The notes under the pieces were generated by a model. The model saw nothing but the letters and a program-made list of their open reading frames with translations. It was not told the DNA's origin and made no database searches. Below, in pieces: positions 6,330-9,071 of a stretch of 9,071 nt of DNA. The translations under genes and the position numbers were made by a program. The stretch lies in the NCBI GenBank assembly GCA_017629415.1, contig JAGBXG010000254.1, positions 1-9,071 on the forward strand, read 5' to 3'. Numbering within the stretch: position 1 is the first letter of the stretch; each line of letters opens with the position of its first letter. This DNA comes from Pseudomonadota bacterium. Lineage in GTDB: Bacteria > Myxococcota > Bradymonadia > UBA4248.

Positions 6330-7388
6330 ATGATGGTGTCTTCTTCTGTTCGTGTGAATTTTGCAAGTGATTATAATAATGGTGCGCATCCTGAGATATT
6401 GCAACGTTTGTGTGCTTTAAATGAAGGAAAACATGCGGGGTATGGGGAAGATATATACTGCCGGCGTGCTTCAGAAAAGATTCGCAGGATTTGTCAGGCA
6501 CCAGATGCAGATGTTTTCTTTCTGATGGGCGGCACCCAAACAAATGCAGTAGTGATTCATGCTTTGCTTCATCAAACAGAGGGTGTCATATCTGCCGATA
6601 CAGGGCATATTCATGTCCATGAGGCAGGTGCCATTGAAGCGACGGGGCATTGCGTCATTTCACTGCCTCAATACCAGGGTAAGCTTAACGCATTGGATGT
6701 GGCAGCCTGTATTCAGGCATTTGAAAATGATGCCAGTCGTGATCATGTGGTTGCGCCGGGCATGGTATATATTTCACAGCCTACCGAATTTGGAACCTTA
6801 TATACGCTCAAAGAGCTAGAGGCATTGGCAGAGGTATGTCGACGGTATGATGTTCCGCTTTATATGGATGGAGCACGTTTAGGCTATGCTTTGGCGTCTC
6901 CTCAATGCGATATGACGATGGCTGATATTGCGCGTTTATGTGATGCTTTTTATATTGGCGGCACAAAACAAGGGGCCTTGTGTGGCGAAGCTGTTGTCTT
7001 TCCATGTCATACTCCAAAACGTTTTAAATCTAGTATGAAACAACATGGTGCTCTTTTGGCAAAGGGGCATCTTATTGGCATTCAATTTGATACTTTATTC
7101 GAAAATCATCTTTATTTTGATATGAGCCATCATGCCATCTGTATGGCACAAAAAATGATAAAAGTTTTTGAAAAGTATCATTTGCCGTTCTATCTTTTAT
7201 CGCCGACAAATCAGCAGTTTATTTTATTGAAAAACAAACAAGTGCTTCAATTATCCTCATCCGTAGATTTTACAATTTGGGATTCTTATGATGATGAGCA
7301 TAAAATTGTTAGATTTGTAACAAGCTGGGCGACGACAGAAGACGAAATTGAACGCTTGGCAGAATATATACAAGATTTATCCATATAA
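6330..7388 (+). CDS. PLP-dependent threonine aldolase / beta-eliminating lyase family protein
   Basis: A fold-type I PLP enzyme of the beta-eliminating lyase group, 352 aa from this start. Features by residue: DYNNGAHP (14-21), GYGEDIYC (37-44), the PLP-phosphate loop GGTQTN (67-72), TGHIHVHEAGAIEATGH (91-107; H93 probably stacks on the PLP ring), DGARLGYAL with D180 contacting the pyridine nitrogen, and YIGGTKQGAL with the Schiff-base Lys at 213. These match the threonine-aldolase-like branch with YGEDxYC and GGTKxGAL motifs rather than E. coli LtaE. Likely reaction: retro-aldol cleavage of L-threonine or allo-threonine to glycine and acetaldehyde; substrate preference cannot be read from sequence. 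Two tandem ATGs (6330, 6333) follow AAAGAG (6322-6327), and 6333 has the better spacing; an in-frame TTG at 6315 is less likely. It lies about 50 bp after rlmN and converges on the Crp-like gene. Confidence 0.9.
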   Translation: MMVSSSVRVNFASDYNNGAHPEILQRLCALNEGKHAGYGEDIYCRRASEKIRRICQAPDADVFFLMGGTQTNAVVIHALLHQTEGVISADTGHIHVHEAGAIEATGHCVISLPQYQGKLNALDVAACIQAFENDASRDHVVAPGMVYISQPTEFGTLYTLKELEALAEVCRRYDVPLYMDGARLGYALASPQCDMTMADIARLCDAFYIGGTKQGALCGEAVVFPCHTPKRFKSSMKQHGALLAKGHLIGIQFDTLFENHLYFDMSHHAICMAQKMIKVFEKYHLPFYLLSPTNQQFILLKNKQVLQLSSSVDFTIWDSYDDEHKIVRFVTSWATTEDEIERLAEYIQDLSI

Positions 7389-7393
7389 TTTTT

Positions 7394-7414
7394 TATCTAT
7401 CTCATGAATAGATA
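7394..7414. other. AT-rich inverted repeat just after the lyase stop codon
   Basis: TATCTAT (7394-7400) and ATAGATA (7408-7414) form a perfect 7-bp stem with a 7-nt loop. No T-run follows on the plus strand; on the minus strand it is followed by AAAAAATT. It is probably a minor 3'-end structure next to the stronger terminators. Confidence 0.35.
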
Positions 7415-7418
7415 TTAT

Positions 7419-7447
7419 AAAACCCGTCCTCAATTGGGACGGTTTTT
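7419..7447. terminator. Bidirectional intrinsic terminator, copy 1
   Basis: AAAACCCGTCC (7419-7429) pairs with GGGACGGTTTTT (7436-7447); one C is bulged and the core is CCGTCC/GGACGG. A-tract on the left and T-tract on the right let it stop transcription from either side, serving the lyase (plus) and the Crp-like gene (minus). Confidence 0.8.
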
Positions 7448-7458
7448 CATTGTCATGA

Positions 7459-7487
7459 AAAAACCGTCCACAACCGGGACGGTTTTT
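7459..7487. terminator. Bidirectional intrinsic terminator, copy 2
   Basis: AAAAACCGTCC (7459-7469) pairs perfectly with GGACGGTTTTT (7477-7487), an 11-bp stem. It shares GGGACGGTTTTTCATT with copy 1 at an offset of exactly 40 bp (7436 versus 7476), so the pair arose by tandem duplication. It is the first hairpin met by transcription from the minus-strand regulator, 23 nt after its stop. Confidence 0.85.
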
Positions 7488-7509
7488 CATTTTAAAAAAT
7501 GAGAATGGA

Positions 7510-8145
7510 TTATTTTACAAATTCGTATCTGTCGTTGAGTTCAAGGAAGTTCAGGAAACGGAGATATTCGTCACGATCCACGATAGAGAAGACTTTCTCT
7601 TTCAGTGTAATCAGGTTTTTATCAACGAGTTTATCCAAACATTTGGAGAGTTCGACATCATCCATGCCCAGGATGCCTGCCAAATCATCGGGCAATGTGG
7701 CTTTATTGGGAGCTTCGGAATTATCAATTTCGTGACGGAGTTGCAACATGACGCGTCCAAGTGAATTGCGCATCTGCATGGCTGAAAGACGGAATTGTGC
7801 TTCGTTCAATCTGCCGGCAAGTTTTTTGAGCATGCGAACGGAAAGTTCACCGTTGCCTCTGATCATATTTTCGAATTGTGCGGCATCAATGATCAAAAGC
7901 CGAGCAGTTTCTTCAACCGTAGCAGTCACAGGCTGGGCGCAATTGGTGACAAGAGCAAGTTCGCCACAAAAATCACCAGGGCCCAACATCTCAATGACGA
8001 TTTCTTCAGAACAAACGCGTTTGGTCAGTTTGATGCGGCCATCATTAATAATCCATAATTTCGAACCCGGATCACCCTCATAAAAGAGAACTGTACCAGA
8101 TTCAAAGGTTTTGCCGTGTCTTTCTAACGCTTGCTCTTTATCCAT
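7510..8145 (-). CDS. Crp/Fnr-type regulator with cyclic-nucleotide-binding-like domain
   Basis: A 211-aa two-domain protein. The N-terminal cNMP-binding beta-barrel (about 10-115) has GTVLFYEGDPGSKLWIINDG (17-36), GPGDFCGELALV (55-66) and TATVEETARLLIID. A long dimerisation helix follows (about 110-135), then a compact winged helix (about 148-192, LPDDLAGILGMDDVELSKCL). The phosphate-binding cassette keeps Glu (E62) but the Arg that normally grips the cyclic phosphate is Gln (Q71, in NCAQPVTATV), so it may bind another ligand or none. No N-terminal Cys cluster for an Fe-S centre. Family role: ligand-responsive DNA-binding transcription factor, cytoplasmic, probably dimeric. The start is supported by AGGTTAAG just upstream. 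It is divergent from the secreted repeat protein, making that gene and itself plausible targets; this is inference from layout. The wing region is short and ends LELNDRYEFVK, so DNA binding itself is not certain. Confidence 0.88.
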   Translation of the reverse strand: MDKEQALERHGKTFESGTVLFYEGDPGSKLWIINDGRIKLTKRVCSEEIVIEMLGPGDFCGELALVTNCAQPVTATVEETARLLIIDAAQFENMIRGNGELSVRMLKKLAGRLNEAQFRLSAMQMRNSLGRVMLQLRHEIDNSEAPNKATLPDDLAGILGMDDVELSKCLDKLVDKNLITLKEKVFSIVDRDEYLRFLNFLELNDRYEFVK

Positions 8146-8414
8146 AACTTAACCTGTAAAAGACCAATGAAGTTAAATAACCCTTAAAACAAAAAATCGA
8201 AGCATCAACGTGATATGTCAAAATTTGTCACGCGAATGCGCGGTGTGTCTAGCACAAATTTGTAACAACTTAAACTGAAAACACCACGTTTTTGCACCTT
8301 CAAAATGATTCTCCGGGCCCAAAATGGTCTGAAATTCGCCTTTAAATCATTCTCAGAGTAACCATACACAATGGGAGCGAACTTTATGTTCGACAATTTT
8401 GGAGGCTAGCTACC
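8146..8414. promoter_or_regulatory. Divergent control region between the Crp-like gene and the secreted repeat protein
   Basis: No gene is visible in these 269 bp. ACAAATTTGT (8254-8263) is a perfect palindrome, and a near copy CAAAATTTGT lies at 8219-8228. CGTGA (8209-8213) and TCACG (8228-8232) form an inverted repeat spaced by 14 bp. On the minus strand TTGACA (8221-8216) is a perfect -35 box, followed after 17 bp by the poor -10 GATTTT, directed at the regulator. No convincing plus-strand -35/-10 pair was found. GG-N10-GC at 8326-8339 fits the sigma54 spacing but not the rest of that consensus. Confidence 0.4.
8401..8405 (+). promoter_or_regulatory. Ribosome binding site of the secreted repeat protein
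   Basis: GGAGG lies 9 nt before the ATG at 8415 and fixes the start directly in front of a classic signal peptide. It is the strongest Shine-Dalgarno in the window, suggesting high expression. Confidence 0.85.
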
Positions 8415-9071
8415 ATGAAAAAATACCGTTTTACGACTCTTTGTCTTGCTGTGGCTGCAACGTTTGCACATGCTGGCAACGTCATGGCGCAATCTGATGA
8501 TGGCGTACTTTTGGCTTATGAAAACTCACAAAAAGACAGCATCACGACTGCAGATGACGAAATTTTTGCTGCCTTGCAGGCACTCGATGAAGTCGGAGCT
8601 ATCATCAAAGCTGAGCATCAGGAAGGCAAATCGCAATCAAATACGCAAAACGATAAAGTGGATGTCGATGCCTTGTTGGCAGCCGTCAATCAACCGGCTG
8701 AACCCATGAAATCATTTCGTGTCGATGATCCCATTCCTGACATGTCAGAACAAGCCGCGCCCAAACACGATATTCAGACGGCGCCTGCGAAATCCGAATC
8801 GATAGCCGCCGCTCCCAAGCACGATATTCAGACGGCGCCTGCGAAAGTTGAGTCGCTAGCCGCCGCGCCCAAACACGATATTCAGACGGCTCCTGCGAAA
8901 GTTGAGTCGCTAGCCGCTGCTCCCAAACACGATATTCAGACGGCCCCTGCGAAAGTTGAGTCGCTAGCCGCCGCTCCCAAGCACGATATTCAGACGGCCC
9001 CTGCAAAAGTTGAGTCGTTAGCCGCCGCTCCCAGACACGATATTCAGACGGCCCCTGCAAAAGTTCAACCG
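8415..9071 (+). CDS. Exported Ala/Pro-rich tandem-repeat protein, 3' end beyond window
   Basis: The frame is open from the ATG to the window edge, 219 codons with no stop. Residues 1-25 are a signal peptide: MKKYR, then hydrophobic FTTLCLAVAATFAHA, with probable signal peptidase I cleavage at VMA-QS (after 25) or AHA-GN (after 20). There is no lipobox Cys at the cleavage site. Residues 26-113 are acidic and polar (DDEIFAALQALDEVGAIIKA) with no recognised domain. From about residue 114, six copies of an 18-residue unit, APKHDIQTAPAKVESLAA, run to the edge. The composition (Ala, Pro, Lys, few large hydrophobics) suggests an extended, periplasm- or envelope-spanning stalk; a globular or anchoring domain may follow beyond the window. 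The strong ribosome site and divergent Crp-like regulator are the only context. Product and function unknown; export is well supported. Confidence 0.88.
   Translation, partial: MKKYRFTTLCLAVAATFAHAGNVMAQSDDGVLLAYENSQKDSITTADDEIFAALQALDEVGAIIKAEHQEGKSQSNTQNDKVDVDALLAAVNQPAEPMKSFRVDDPIPDMSEQAAPKHDIQTAPAKSESIAAAPKHDIQTAPAKVESLAAAPKHDIQTAPAKVESLAAAPKHDIQTAPAKVESLAAAPKHDIQTAPAKVESLAAAPRHDIQTAPAKVQP
8760..9071 (+). repeat. 54-bp coding tandem repeat array (six copies)
   Basis: Units begin at 8760, 8814, 8868, 8922, 8976 and 9030, an exact 54-bp period, in frame with the secreted protein. The first copy differs most (SESI instead of VESL). The sixth has AGA for Lys and diverges after 12 codons (GTT CAA CCG), so the array may end near the window edge. 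Inner copies differ mainly at third codon positions (AAA/AAG, GCG/GCT/GCC, CTA/TTA). Confidence 0.95.

Noticed and set aside
8209..8220. Classical E. coli-type CRP box (TGTGA-N6-TCACA).
   Set aside because: GTGA and TCA are present but with 4-bp spacing, and the TCACG half lies 14 bp away, so spacing does not fit the classical site.
8326..8339. Sigma54-like promoter (GG-N10-GC) ahead of the secreted protein.
   Set aside because: Only the two invariant dinucleotides fit; the remaining consensus is poor and such matches arise often by chance.
8686..9060. Minus-strand open frame of about 124 codons with a repetitive translation (GPSEYRVWERRL-like).
   Set aside because: It is the antisense shadow of the 54-bp coding repeats; the plus strand has a strong ribosome site, signal peptide and codon-synonymous variation.
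8760..9071. Regular direct repeats that might suggest a CRISPR array.
   Set aside because: The repeats abut with no unique spacers, have a 54-bp period divisible by three and encode a continuous protein repeat.

Overview
The window looks like a chromosomal segment of a Gram-negative, probably deltaproteobacterial-type bacterium (Myxococcota/Bradymonadota-like). The hints are a soluble Hanks-type Ser/Thr kinase, a Crp-like two-domain protein whose cyclic-nucleotide domain reads like the myxobacterial versions, and a secreted protein with a cleavable signal peptide. Base composition is moderate by eye, lower than cultured myxobacteria, so the lineage is an inference of low to moderate confidence. 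No tRNA, rRNA, CRISPR array, prophage or insertion sequence is visible.

Layout. Positions 1-238 (minus strand) hold the start of an Rpn/PD-(D/E)XK-transposase-family gene. It is interrupted by a TAG stop at an 18-bp tandem duplication covering the presumed catalytic Asp. Positions 239-649 have no gene but carry two copies of a GC-rich palindromic repeat and a good sigma70-like promoter for the kinase at 650-1915. A second palindromic element, probably related, fills the gap after the kinase and ends in a strong hairpin plus T-run, so it acts as a ready-made terminator 18 bp before thiL.

Positions 2046-5120 form a tight plus-strand cluster with 9-bp gaps: thiL (thiamine-phosphate kinase), a methyltransferase-fold protein whose SAM-binding glycine motif is degenerate, and an RlmI-type 23S rRNA m5C methyltransferase with an N-terminal PUA domain. 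After a 130-bp gap with a weak terminator-like hairpin come rlmN (radical-SAM 23S rRNA A2503 / tRNA A37 methyltransferase) and a PLP-dependent threonine-aldolase/beta-eliminating-lyase family enzyme. The lyase converges with a minus-strand Crp/Fnr-type regulator, and between them lies a tandemly duplicated bidirectional terminator.

A divergent intergenic region (8146-8414) with short palindromes separates the regulator from a secreted protein that is open to the right edge of the window. That protein has a signal peptide, an acidic stalk and at least six copies of an 18-residue Ala/Pro-rich repeat (54-bp DNA period).

Most genes are housekeeping (cofactor salvage, ribosome modification, amino-acid metabolism). 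The more unusual content is the broken Rpn gene, the hairpin repeat family reused as a terminator, the methyltransferase-like protein without a glycine loop, the Crp-like sensor lacking the phosphate-binding Arg, and the repeat-bearing exported protein. I do not see a convincing new multi-gene defence or mobile system here.
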